A stretch of 64,000 nt of DNA from DASQUK01 sp035641315 (lineage in GTDB: Bacteria; Actinomycetota; Acidimicrobiia; Acidimicrobiales; VFJN01), in assembly GCA_035641315.1 (NCBI GenBank), contig DASQUK010000048.1:3067-67066 (forward strand), in the 5' to 3' direction. Below are positions 56,495-64,000 of the stretch, in pieces. Position 1 is the stretch's first letter. Every line of letters starts with the position of its first letter. Under the pieces are notes generated by a model. The model was not told the DNA's origin, did no database searches, and saw nothing but the letters and a program-made list of their open reading frames with translations. The position numbers and the translations under genes were made by a program.

Positions 56495-56971
56495 ATGAAC
56501 GTCGTCGCCGTCGTCGGCAACCCGAAGCCCGCGTCACGAACGCGCGGGGCCGCCGAGCTGGTGGCCGAGCGCCTCACGGGGGCACCGCCCACGACGGTCA
56601 TCGAGCTGGCCGACCTGGGGCCGGCGTTGCTGAGCTGGGGCGATCCGGTGGTCGCCGCCGCCAAGCAGGCGGTCCTCGACGCCGACCTCGTGGTGTTCGC
56701 GTCGCCCACCTACAAGGCCACGTACACCGGGCTGCTGAAGCTCTTCCTCGACCAGTTCGGCGCCGGCGAGCTCCACGGCACCACGGCCGTCGCCCTCATG
56801 CTGGGCGCGTCGCCCCATCACGCTCTGGCGGGCGAGCTGACGCTCAAGCCCGTCCTCTCGGAGATCGGGTGCAGCTGCCCGACGCCGGCGCTGTTCCTGC
56901 TCGAGTCCGCATGGGAATCGAGCCCGGAGCTCGACGCCTGGGTGGCCCGTGCCTGTGACGTGCTGCGCTGA
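56495..56971 (+). CDS. NADPH-dependent FMN reductase family protein
   Basis: This 158-residue flavodoxin-fold protein has NVVAVVGNPKPASRTRGAAE (phosphate-binding loop), then DADLVVFASPTYKATYTGLL, then KLFLDQFGAGELHGTTAVAL, then GASPHHALAGELTLKPVLSE. It reduces FMN and could supply FMNH2 to NtaA- or luciferase-type monooxygenases in this region. The ATG at 56495 gives the correct first strand. A GTG eight codons upstream, itself 8 nt after a TACTGT box, is an alternative leaderless start. It is divergent from the acyl-CoA synthetase and convergent with the PKD fragment. Confidence 0.85.
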   Translation: MNVVAVVGNPKPASRTRGAAELVAERLTGAPPTTVIELADLGPALLSWGDPVVAAAKQAVLDADLVVFASPTYKATYTGLLKLFLDQFGAGELHGTTAVALMLGASPHHALAGELTLKPVLSEIGCSCPTPALFLLESAWESSPELDAWVARACDVLR

Positions 56972-56982
56972 TCGCGGGCGCC

Positions 56983-57345
56983 CTAGCGGACCACCACCCG
57001 CACGCGGCCGAGGTTCTGGATCCTGGCAAACGGAGTCCGGGCATCGCCCTCCCGCTGTGAGGCGGCACGCAGCACGGGGAAGTAGGTGCCGGGCTGGGAG
57101 AAGGAGTACGTGGCCGTCAGGGTCACCGTGGCCTTGCTACCGCTGAGCTGCTCGGCGACGGGATAGGTGCCGACGCCCTCGAAGTCCCATTCCGCGGCCA
57201 CCACCTTGCCGCCCTTGGGCGGGGTCTCGATCGTCGCGGTGAAGGTGACGGGCTCGCCGACCGCAACCTCGGCACGCTCGCCGCCGTTGGCCTTCAGCTC
57301 GACCACCGGCTGGATGCCCTTGCGCTGGCCGGCCGTGGCCGGCAC
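56983..57345 (-). pseudogene. PKD/Ig-like C-terminal domain fragment
   Basis: About 120 residues read as a PKD-type beta sandwich: GIQPVVELKANGGERAEVAV, then GEPVTFTATIETPPKGGKVV, then AAEWDFEGVGTYPVAE, then SFSQPGTYFPVLRAASQREG, ending RIQNLGRVRVVVR. In larger proteins this domain is a C-terminal appendage. Here no N-terminal catalytic part or signal peptide is present, and a terminator-like hairpin (57408-57456) lies immediately upstream. The GTG at 57345 is a possible start without ribosome site. I read it as the surviving tail of a deleted gene, although a small free-standing domain cannot be excluded. Confidence 0.6.
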
Positions 57346-57407
57346 CTCGACCCCACTACTCGGGGATCCCGGTGAGCCTGCACCCGGCCGCGTCGGGCTG
57401 AGCGCGC

Positions 57408-57456
57408 GTTCTGGTGACGTCACCCGTCGATTCCCAACGGATGACGTCACCAGAAC
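57408..57456 (-). terminator. Hairpin after the P450 gene
   Basis: GTTCTGGTGACGTCA (57408-57422) and TGACGTCACCAGAAC (57442-57456) are perfect 15-bp complements with a 19-nt loop, one base past the P450 stop on the minus strand. Each arm contains the small palindrome TGACGTCA. There is no T-run. Confidence 0.65.
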
Positions 57457-57457
57457 C

Positions 57458-58750
57458 TCAGCCGGCCGGCGTGAGCTCCAGGTGCAGGCGCCGGAGGCCG
57501 CGCAGGATGTACGTCGGGACGTACTCGTAGCGCCGGGCACGGGCGGGGCCGTGTGCCGCCTCGGAGATCCGGATGTCGCTCGTGCGCTCCAGCATGCGCG
57601 TGATGGCGACGCGGCCTTCGGCGCGGGCGAGGGGTCCCCCGGGGCAGGCGTGGATGCCGCGGCCGAAGGTGAGGTGCTCGCGCGCGTTCCGCCGGTCGAT
57701 CCGGAAATCGGCCGGTTCCGCGAACCGGCGGGGGTCACGGTTGGCAGCGCCGTTGAGGACCATCACGGTCGTGCCGGCGGGGATGTCGACGCCGCCGACG
57801 GTCGTCGACCGGCGCGCGAGCCGGAAGTCGCCCTTGACCGGGCTCTCGATGCGCAGGCACTCCTCCACGAAGTCGGGTATGCGGTCGGGTTCGTCCCGGA
57901 GGAGCTGCTGCAGGTCGGGGCTCTCGCCGATCAGCTGGAACGCGGACCCGAGGAGCCGGACCGTCGTCTCCTGCCCCGCAGAGAACAGGTTGGCCGCGAT
58001 CCGGACCACATCGATGACCTCGGGCGTGGACCCGTCGGGGAAGGTGGCGGTGGCCAGGCCCGTGAGCACGTCGTCGCGTGGGTCACGCCTGCGGTCCTCG
58101 ACGTAGGCCGTGAACCGGTCGTACAGGAACTCCAAGGGATTGTGACTGACCGAGGCGGACCCGGTGCTGCCCACGACCCGCCCGGCGGGGGGGCGGCTGC
58201 CCTGTAGCTCCTTGCGGAACGTCTCGTGGTCGGCCTCGGGCACGCCGAGCAGGTCAGCGATCACGTAGAGCGTGAACGGACCGGCGAACTCGCCGATGAG
58301 CTCGCACTCGCCGCGGGCGACGATGTCGTCGATCTGGTCGTCGGCGCGGCACCACATGAAGTCCTCGTTCTCGCGGAGCCTCTTCGGCGTCAGCAGCCGC
58401 ATCAACAACCCGCGGTGGGCCTTGTGCATGGGCGGGTCCATCGACGGGAGCTGGTCGCTGAACGGCAGCTCCTCGCGGTGCTGCTCGATCAGGTCGCTCA
58501 CGTCGTCACCGTCGAGACCGTCGAGCGGGACGGGGAAGCCGGGGAACGGGCCGGTGGTCGCGATGCACGAGGAGAACGTGTCCGGGTCGGTGAACACCGA
58601 GGCGGCCTCGTCGTAACCGGTCACCATCACCACACCGTGATGCGGCTCGCGGCGGACGGGGCACTGCTGGCGCAGGAAGTCGTAGTACGGGTACGGATCG
58701 ACGATGAGCTCGTCACCCTGGAAGTAATCGACGCTGTCGAAGTCGGTCAC
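57458..58750 (-). CDS. Cytochrome P450
   Basis: This 430-residue P450 shows VDPYPYYDFLRQQCPVRREP, PSMDPPMHKAHRGLLMRLLT, the I-helix LFSAGQETTVRLLGSAFQL, ExxR in EECLR, and the haem loop FGRGIHACPGGPLARAEG with Cys at about 369. It hydroxylates an unknown substrate. Start GTG 58750 begins four bases after the stop of the amidohydrolase gene. Together with the LLM oxidoreductase gene at 60939 it forms a three-gene operon of oxidoreductase, amidohydrolase and P450. No ferredoxin gene is adjacent. A strong hairpin follows its stop. Confidence 0.93.
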   Translation of the reverse strand: MTDFDSVDYFQGDELIVDPYPYYDFLRQQCPVRREPHHGVVMVTGYDEAASVFTDPDTFSSCIATTGPFPGFPVPLDGLDGDDVSDLIEQHREELPFSDQLPSMDPPMHKAHRGLLMRLLTPKRLRENEDFMWCRADDQIDDIVARGECELIGEFAGPFTLYVIADLLGVPEADHETFRKELQGSRPPAGRVVGSTGSASVSHNPLEFLYDRFTAYVEDRRRDPRDDVLTGLATATFPDGSTPEVIDVVRIAANLFSAGQETTVRLLGSAFQLIGESPDLQQLLRDEPDRIPDFVEECLRIESPVKGDFRLARRSTTVGGVDIPAGTTVMVLNGAANRDPRRFAEPADFRIDRRNAREHLTFGRGIHACPGGPLARAEGRVAITRMLERTSDIRISEAAHGPARARRYEYVPTYILRGLRRLHLELTPAG

Positions 58751-58754
58751 GGCT

Positions 58755-59954
58755 CTACCTTCCGGAAGCGGCCATCTCGACGTTCATCAGCCGGGCGAGG
58801 TTGCCGCCCATGATCTTGCGGACGGCCTCGTCCGCGACCCCGGCGAGCTGCTTCACGTAGGTCGCGGGCTCGGCGAGGCCCTCCGGGTGCGGGTAGTCCG
58901 ACCCGAACAGGACGCGGTCCTCACCGATGAGCTCGGCCAACGCCGGCAGGTCCTCTTCCCAGAACGGGCTGATGTGGATCTGGCGCTTGAAGACCTCGAT
59001 CGGGTTCTCGAGAAACTCCTGGGGCATCTTCTTGTAGACGTCGGCGAGGTTGTTCATGAGGGGCTCGGTCCAGCTGCTGCCGTTCTCGATGACGGCCACC
59101 TTGAGCTGCGGGAAGCGCGACAGCGCGCCGTGGCAGATGAGGGCGGACACGGCGTCCTCGACCGGCCGCCATGCGTGCAGCATCCGGAACGCCTGGGGCT
59201 TGAACGGGAGCATCTCGCGGTCGCTGCCCAGCCACTCGTTGGCGTACCGGTCGTAGCCGCTGTCGGAGGAATGCAGGGTGACGAGCATGTCGGCCTCGAC
59301 CACCTTGGCCCAGAACGGGTCGAACTCCGGCAGCCCGAACGAACGGGGCCCGCGGTAACCGGGAACCGGGGCGGGGCGGATGAGCACGACGCGGGCGCCG
59401 CGCTCGACCACCCATTCGAGCTCCTCGATCGCCCGCTCCACGATCGGCAGCGTGATGACGGGGACCGGGAAGATGCGGTCCTGGTAGTTGAACGTCCAGG
59501 TCTCGTGCATCCACTGGTTGAGGGCGTGGATCACCGCGTGCGTGAGCTCCGGGTCGTCCCGCAGCCGCTCCTCGAGGAGGCTGGCGAGCGTGGGGAACAT
59601 GAGCGCGCGGTCGAGGCCCTGCTCGTCCATGAGCTCGATGCGCGGGGCGGGCTCCCGGAACGCGGGGATCGACCGCATCGGCTCCCCGAAGATCTCCCGA
59701 TAGCTCTTCCCCTCGGGGTTGCCGTGTCGGTAGTAGTCCTCCTGCGCCCCCGGGCGTGCCACGACCTCGAAGGTCGGGTTGGGGATGTACTCGCTGACGC
59801 GGCCCTGCACCATGATCTTCGTGCGGCCCCGCACGTCCACGTAGTCGATGGCCCCCTTGTACCGCTCGGGCAGGAACTTCGTGAACGCGTCCCGCGTCTC
59901 GTAGAGGTGGTTGTCGGCGTCGAACACCGGGATGTCGGGCATCTGTGCGGTCAT
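58755..59954 (-). CDS. Amidohydrolase-2 family (TIM-barrel) metal-dependent hydrolase
   Basis: This 399-residue COG2159-type protein has the first-strand motif IPVFDADNHLYETRDAF (the usual DxHxH reads DADNH). AINQ-like NQWMHETWTFNYQDRIFPVP follows, then RGARVVLIRPAPVPGYRGPR, LVTLHSSDSGYDRYANEWLG, the buried ICHGALSRFPQLKVAVIENG, and VLFGSDYPHPEGLAEPATYV with the late metal-ligand Asp. It is more distant from the 4391 and 38845 proteins than they are from each other. The substrate is unknown, perhaps produced by the neighbouring LLM oxidoreductase or P450. Start ATG 59954 has a GGAGGACGACCG site. It is the middle gene of a three-gene operon. Confidence 0.9.
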   Translation of the reverse strand: MTAQMPDIPVFDADNHLYETRDAFTKFLPERYKGAIDYVDVRGRTKIMVQGRVSEYIPNPTFEVVARPGAQEDYYRHGNPEGKSYREIFGEPMRSIPAFREPAPRIELMDEQGLDRALMFPTLASLLEERLRDDPELTHAVIHALNQWMHETWTFNYQDRIFPVPVITLPIVERAIEELEWVVERGARVVLIRPAPVPGYRGPRSFGLPEFDPFWAKVVEADMLVTLHSSDSGYDRYANEWLGSDREMLPFKPQAFRMLHAWRPVEDAVSALICHGALSRFPQLKVAVIENGSSWTEPLMNNLADVYKKMPQEFLENPIEVFKRQIHISPFWEEDLPALAELIGEDRVLFGSDYPHPEGLAEPATYVKQLAGVADEAVRKIMGGNLARLMNVEMAASGR

Positions 59955-59982
59955 CGGTCGTCCTCCTGCAACGGCGGGTGGT

Positions 59983-60939
59983 TCAGATAGGGGTGGCGGC
60001 GAGCGAGGCGAGGAAGTCGCGGGTGCGGCGCAGCGAGGCCAGCAGCTCGTCCCGGTTGTCCCCGATCGGGACGACCCGGGCCGAGACGTCGGTGGCGCCT
60101 GCGTCGCCGAATGCCCGGAGCCGCTTCTCGACGGCGGCCTCGTTGCCCGCGGCGAGGAGGTCGCCGACGTTGCGGGCGTCCCCGTGGTCGAGCAGCCGCT
60201 GGTAGTTCGGCGAGACCTCGGCTTCCGAGAGGATGCGGTTGGTCCGCTCGACGGCCGCGTCCACCTCGTCGTCGCGGCACAGGCACACCGGCACGCCGGC
60301 GACGATGCGGGGCGCCGGGCGACCGGCCGCCTCGGCGGCGCGCGTGATGTGCGGGACGACGTGCGAGCCGATCGCCCGCTCGTCGGCCATCCAGAGGAGC
60401 GTCCCGTCGGCGCGCTCGCCGGCCAGCCGCAGCATGACCGGACCGAGCGCGGCGAGGAGCACCGGCGTGGGCGTGACGTCCGTGATGTCGAGGGGGTTGT
60501 GCACCCGGAACAGGTCGTTCTCGACGTCGACGCGGCCGGGACCGGCGAGGGCCTGGTCGAGCACGTCGAGGTAGGAGCGCATGGTCGGCACCGGACGCTC
60601 GTAGGGCAGCCCGAGCATCTCGTCGATGATCCAGTGGTGCGAGACGCCCAGGCCGAGCGAGAGCCGGCCGCCGCAGATCGCCTGTACCGACAGCGCCTGC
60701 TGCGCCAGGGCGATCGGATGCCGGGGTTGGACCGGGACGACCGCCGTGCCGACCTCGATGCGCGTCGTCTCGGACCCGACGACGGCCGCGGCCGTCAGCA
60801 CGTCGAACTCGTCGGGGATCTGCGGGACCCAGACGGTCGCGAAGCCGGCCTCGTCGGCCCAGCGCGCGTCCCGGCGCAGCCGGTCGACCTTCGTCGCGTA
60901 GCGGCCACGCTCCGGGCCGACCATCACGCCGATGCGCAT
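59983..60939 (-). CDS. LLM class (probably F420-dependent) oxidoreductase
   Basis: This 318-residue luciferase-like TIM barrel begins MRIGVMVGPERGRYATKVDR. It has ARWADEAGFATVWVPQIPDE, RIEVGTAVVPVQPRHPIALA, QALSVQAICGGRLSLGLGVS, then HHWIIDEMLGLPYERPVPTM, and PTPVLLAALGPVMLRLAGER. This arrangement resembles F420-dependent members (TIGR03564-like) more than bacterial luciferase. It catalyses hydride transfer on an unknown substrate. The ATG at 60939 has GGAGGAGG about ten bases upstream. The frame is open further upstream, but that part has no family similarity. It is first in the operon with amidohydrolase and P450 and divergent from another P450. Confidence 0.88.
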   Translation of the reverse strand: MRIGVMVGPERGRYATKVDRLRRDARWADEAGFATVWVPQIPDEFDVLTAAAVVGSETTRIEVGTAVVPVQPRHPIALAQQALSVQAICGGRLSLGLGVSHHWIIDEMLGLPYERPVPTMRSYLDVLDQALAGPGRVDVENDLFRVHNPLDITDVTPTPVLLAALGPVMLRLAGERADGTLLWMADERAIGSHVVPHITRAAEAAGRPAPRIVAGVPVCLCRDDEVDAAVERTNRILSEAEVSPNYQRLLDHGDARNVGDLLAAGNEAAVEKRLRAFGDAGATDVSARVVPIGDNRDELLASLRRTRDFLASLAATPI

Positions 60940-61049
60940 CCCGCGCCCCTCCTCCGTCAGCTCTCGTCGCCGTGCGAGAACATCCTTCTTCCTGAAGTGT
61001 AACGTTAGTCTCCACAATCGCGAGGACGAAGCCCGGAGGGGAGGCCCCG

Positions 61050-62246
61050 GTGACCGCCATCGAGTCCGACGTCTACTACGACCCCTACGACTTCGAGATC
61101 GACGCCGACCCGTACCCGGTCTGGAAGCGGCTGCGCGACGAGCGCCCCGTCTACTACAACGACCGCTACGACTTCTACGCGCTGAGCCGGTTCGAGGACG
61201 TCGAGCGGGCGCTGGTCGACTGGCGGACGTACAGCTCGGCCAAGGGGACGGTCCTCGAGCTCATCAAGTCCGGCATGGAGATGCCCGGCTCGATCATCTT
61301 CGAGGACCCGCCCCACCACGATCTCCATCGCGGGCTGCTGTCCCGGGTGTTCACGCCCCGCAAGATGAACGCCATCGAGCCCAAGGTGCGCGAGTTCTGC
61401 GCCCGCTGCCTCGATCCGCTCGTCGGGGCCGGCGGGTTCGACTTCATCCGCGACCTCGGCGCCGAGATGCCGATGCGCACCATCGGCATGCTCCTCGGCA
61501 TCCCCGAGCAGGACCAGGAGGCGATCCGGGAGAAGATCGACGACGGGCTGCGCCTCGACGAAGGCACCATGCCCGACCCCGAGACCCACTTCGACCGCGG
61601 CCAGGCCAGCGTCTTCGCGGACTACATCGTCTGGCGGGCGGACCATCCCTCCGACGACCTGATGACCGAGCTGCTGCGGGCGGAGTACGAGGACACCGAC
61701 GGGACCCGGCGCAGGCTCACCCACGAAGAGGTCCTGAACTACGTGAACCTCATCGCCGCAGCCGGCAACGAGACGACGACGCGGCTCATCGGCTGGGCCG
61801 GCAAGGTGCTGGCCGAGCACCCCGACCAGCGCCGGGAGCTGGTCGAGGACCGCAGCCTGGTCACCAACGCCATCGAGGAGCTGTTGCGCTACGAGCCGCC
61901 CTCACCCGTCCAGGCCCGCTACGTCACCAAGGACGTCGAGCACCACGGGCAGGTCGTGCCCGAGGGCAGCGCGGTGCTGCTGTTGAACGGGTCGGGCAAC
62001 CGCGACGAGCGCAAGTTCCCCGATCCCGACCGGTTCGACATCCACCGCACCATCGACCACCACCTTGCCTTCGGCTACGGGATCCACTTCTGCCTCGGCG
62101 CCGCGCTGGCTCGGCTGGAGGGGCGCGTCGCGCTCGACGAGGTCCTGCAGCGGTTCCCGACGTGGGAGGTCGACTGGGACAACGCCGTCCAGGCCCGGAC
62201 GTCGACGGTGCGCGGCTGGGAGGGCCTCCCGGTCGTGACGTCCTGA
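61050..62246 (+). CDS. Cytochrome P450
   Basis: This 398-residue P450 shows FEIDADPYPVWKRLRDERPV, YYNDRYDFYALSRFEDVERA, FEDPPHHDLHRGLLSRVFTP, the I-helix LIAAAGNETTTRLIGWAGKV, ExxR in EELLR, and the haem loop FGYGIHFCLGAALARLEG with Cys at about 348. It is closer in motif wording to the 20003-21211 P450 than to the 57458 one. It hydroxylates an unknown hydrophobic compound and needs an external ferredoxin. Start GTG 61050 has GGAGGGGAGGCCCCG upstream. A TAGTCT box at 61006-61011 is a possible -10. It is divergent from the LLM, amidohydrolase and P450 operon. Confidence 0.93.
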   Translation: MTAIESDVYYDPYDFEIDADPYPVWKRLRDERPVYYNDRYDFYALSRFEDVERALVDWRTYSSAKGTVLELIKSGMEMPGSIIFEDPPHHDLHRGLLSRVFTPRKMNAIEPKVREFCARCLDPLVGAGGFDFIRDLGAEMPMRTIGMLLGIPEQDQEAIREKIDDGLRLDEGTMPDPETHFDRGQASVFADYIVWRADHPSDDLMTELLRAEYEDTDGTRRRLTHEEVLNYVNLIAAAGNETTTRLIGWAGKVLAEHPDQRRELVEDRSLVTNAIEELLRYEPPSPVQARYVTKDVEHHGQVVPEGSAVLLLNGSGNRDERKFPDPDRFDIHRTIDHHLAFGYGIHFCLGAALARLEGRVALDEVLQRFPTWEVDWDNAVQARTSTVRGWEGLPVVTS

Positions 62247-62387
62247 TCGCGCCCTAAGGACCTGAGCGGATTGGCACGTCCTGTTGGGTCACGGTGGTCA
62301 GCCTTGCCGGGGAGCCGAGCTGTTGAGTCGTGGTCGACCGCCAAATTCCCACGCGTAGCTGCACGAACCGCCCGATCCGCTCGGCTC

Positions 62388-63773
<1,386 letters not shown>

Positions 63774-63842
63774 CAGACCGTCGCACCGCCCCTCTTCGAG
63801 CCCGCCCGAGACTACCCGTGATCTGGACCACGTCACGAGCGG

Positions 63843-64000
63843 TCACGCCTTCGTCTCGTTGCGCTTGGCCTCCTGCAGCACCCAGGTGTTGCCGTCGGGG
63901 TCGCTGAAGTCGGCGAACGAGCCGTAGTCCTCGCGCTCGGGATGCGGGCCCGGCGCCCGTCCGCTCGGCCCGAAGTGGAAGATCTCGTTGACGTCCACCC
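63843..64000 (-). CDS. VOC (glyoxalase/bleomycin resistance) family protein, partial
   Basis: Only the C-terminal 51 residues are inside the window, and the 5' part lies beyond 64000. They read VDVNEIFHFGPSGRAPGPHP, then DYGSFADFSDPDGNTWVLQE, the final strands of a VOC domain with the common SDPDGNTW-LQE motif and a metal-ligand-type Glu at its end. The stop TGA is at 63843. The function of this branch is mostly unknown. It is upstream of the histidine kinase gene on the same strand. Confidence 0.85.
   Translation of the reverse strand, partial: VDVNEIFHFGPSGRAPGPHPEREDYGSFADFSDPDGNTWVLQEAKRNETKA

Noticed and set aside
62247..62387. Possible terminator from GAGCGGAT and ATCCGCTC between the convergent P450 and kinase genes.
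   Set aside because: The 8-bp arms are about 100 bp apart, too far for a convincing hairpin; no other structure is evident.

Overview
The window is high-GC DNA with dense, tightly packed genes. Many starts overlap the previous stop (ATGA, GTGA, TGATG), GTG starts are frequent, several genes look leaderless with a TANNNT box 6-8 nt before the start, and family choices are actinobacterial: a SigG-like ECF sigma factor with a SnoaL-type tail, luciferase-like flavin oxidoreductases, CaiB/BaiF CoA-transferases, heteromeric acyl-CoA dehydrogenases and an AbiEi/DUF559 protein. I infer an actinomycete-type bacterium, plausibly an Acidimicrobiia-like lineage, but nothing in the window fixes the taxon. 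I saw no rRNA, tRNA, CRISPR array, transposase or phage gene.

Layout. 1-4300: debris and regulators (SRPBCC tail, exported fibronectin-III-like protein, DJ-1/PfpI remnant, DHFR-like protein, ECF sigma factor, broken zinc alcohol dehydrogenase, PPOX-fold protein). 4391-12695: amidohydrolase, SDR, frameshifted alpha/beta hydrolase, then a minus-strand operon of CoA-transferase, SDR, aldehyde dehydrogenase and a DUF35-thiolase (Ltp2-type) fusion. 12912-18713: SDR and a branched-chain-amino-acid-type ABC importer whose two permeases and one ATPase are fused in one polypeptide. 18754-19985: a frameshifted AbiEi/DUF559 gene bracketed by two 96-bp nested palindromes. 20003-23374: tandem-TetR, SDR and P450 operon. 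23432-29070: lipoprotein hydrolase and a decayed paralogue, LLM oxidoreductase, CMD-family protein, Rieske oxygenase with a small partner. 29099-33881: ACAD, phosphotransferase, enoyl-CoA hydratase and quinone oxidoreductase operon facing a TetR gene. 33920-41484: DapB-like dehydrogenase with a small gene, then a coupled operon of amidohydrolase, NtaA-like monooxygenase, CoA-transferase and CitE-like lyase, and a divergent COG1228 hydrolase. 41494-56971: TetR, KshB-like reductase, three acyl-CoA synthetases, two pairs of acyl-CoA dehydrogenase subunits, SDR, SnoaL-like protein, alpha-methylacyl-CoA racemase, crotonase and FMN reductase. 56983-64000: PKD-domain fragment, two P450s, amidohydrolase, LLM oxidoreductase, a histidine kinase with a cyclic-nucleotide-binding-type input, and a partial VOC protein.

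Read together, this is a catabolic region for hydrophobic carboxylates: oxidation by P450, Rieske or flavin enzymes, CoA activation by ligases or CoA-transferases, racemisation, alpha,beta-dehydrogenation by alpha2beta2-type dehydrogenases, hydration, and retro-aldol or lyase cleavage. The parts resemble those of steroid or isoprenoid side-chain degradation (FadD3-like, KshB-like, racemase, paired FadE-like subunits, Ltp2-like), but core steroid ring genes are absent, so the substrate is unknown.

Two further themes stand out. There is much gene decay (at least seven truncated or frameshifted genes). There is also a set of long intergenic palindromes, some of which are copies of one another and flank single genes.
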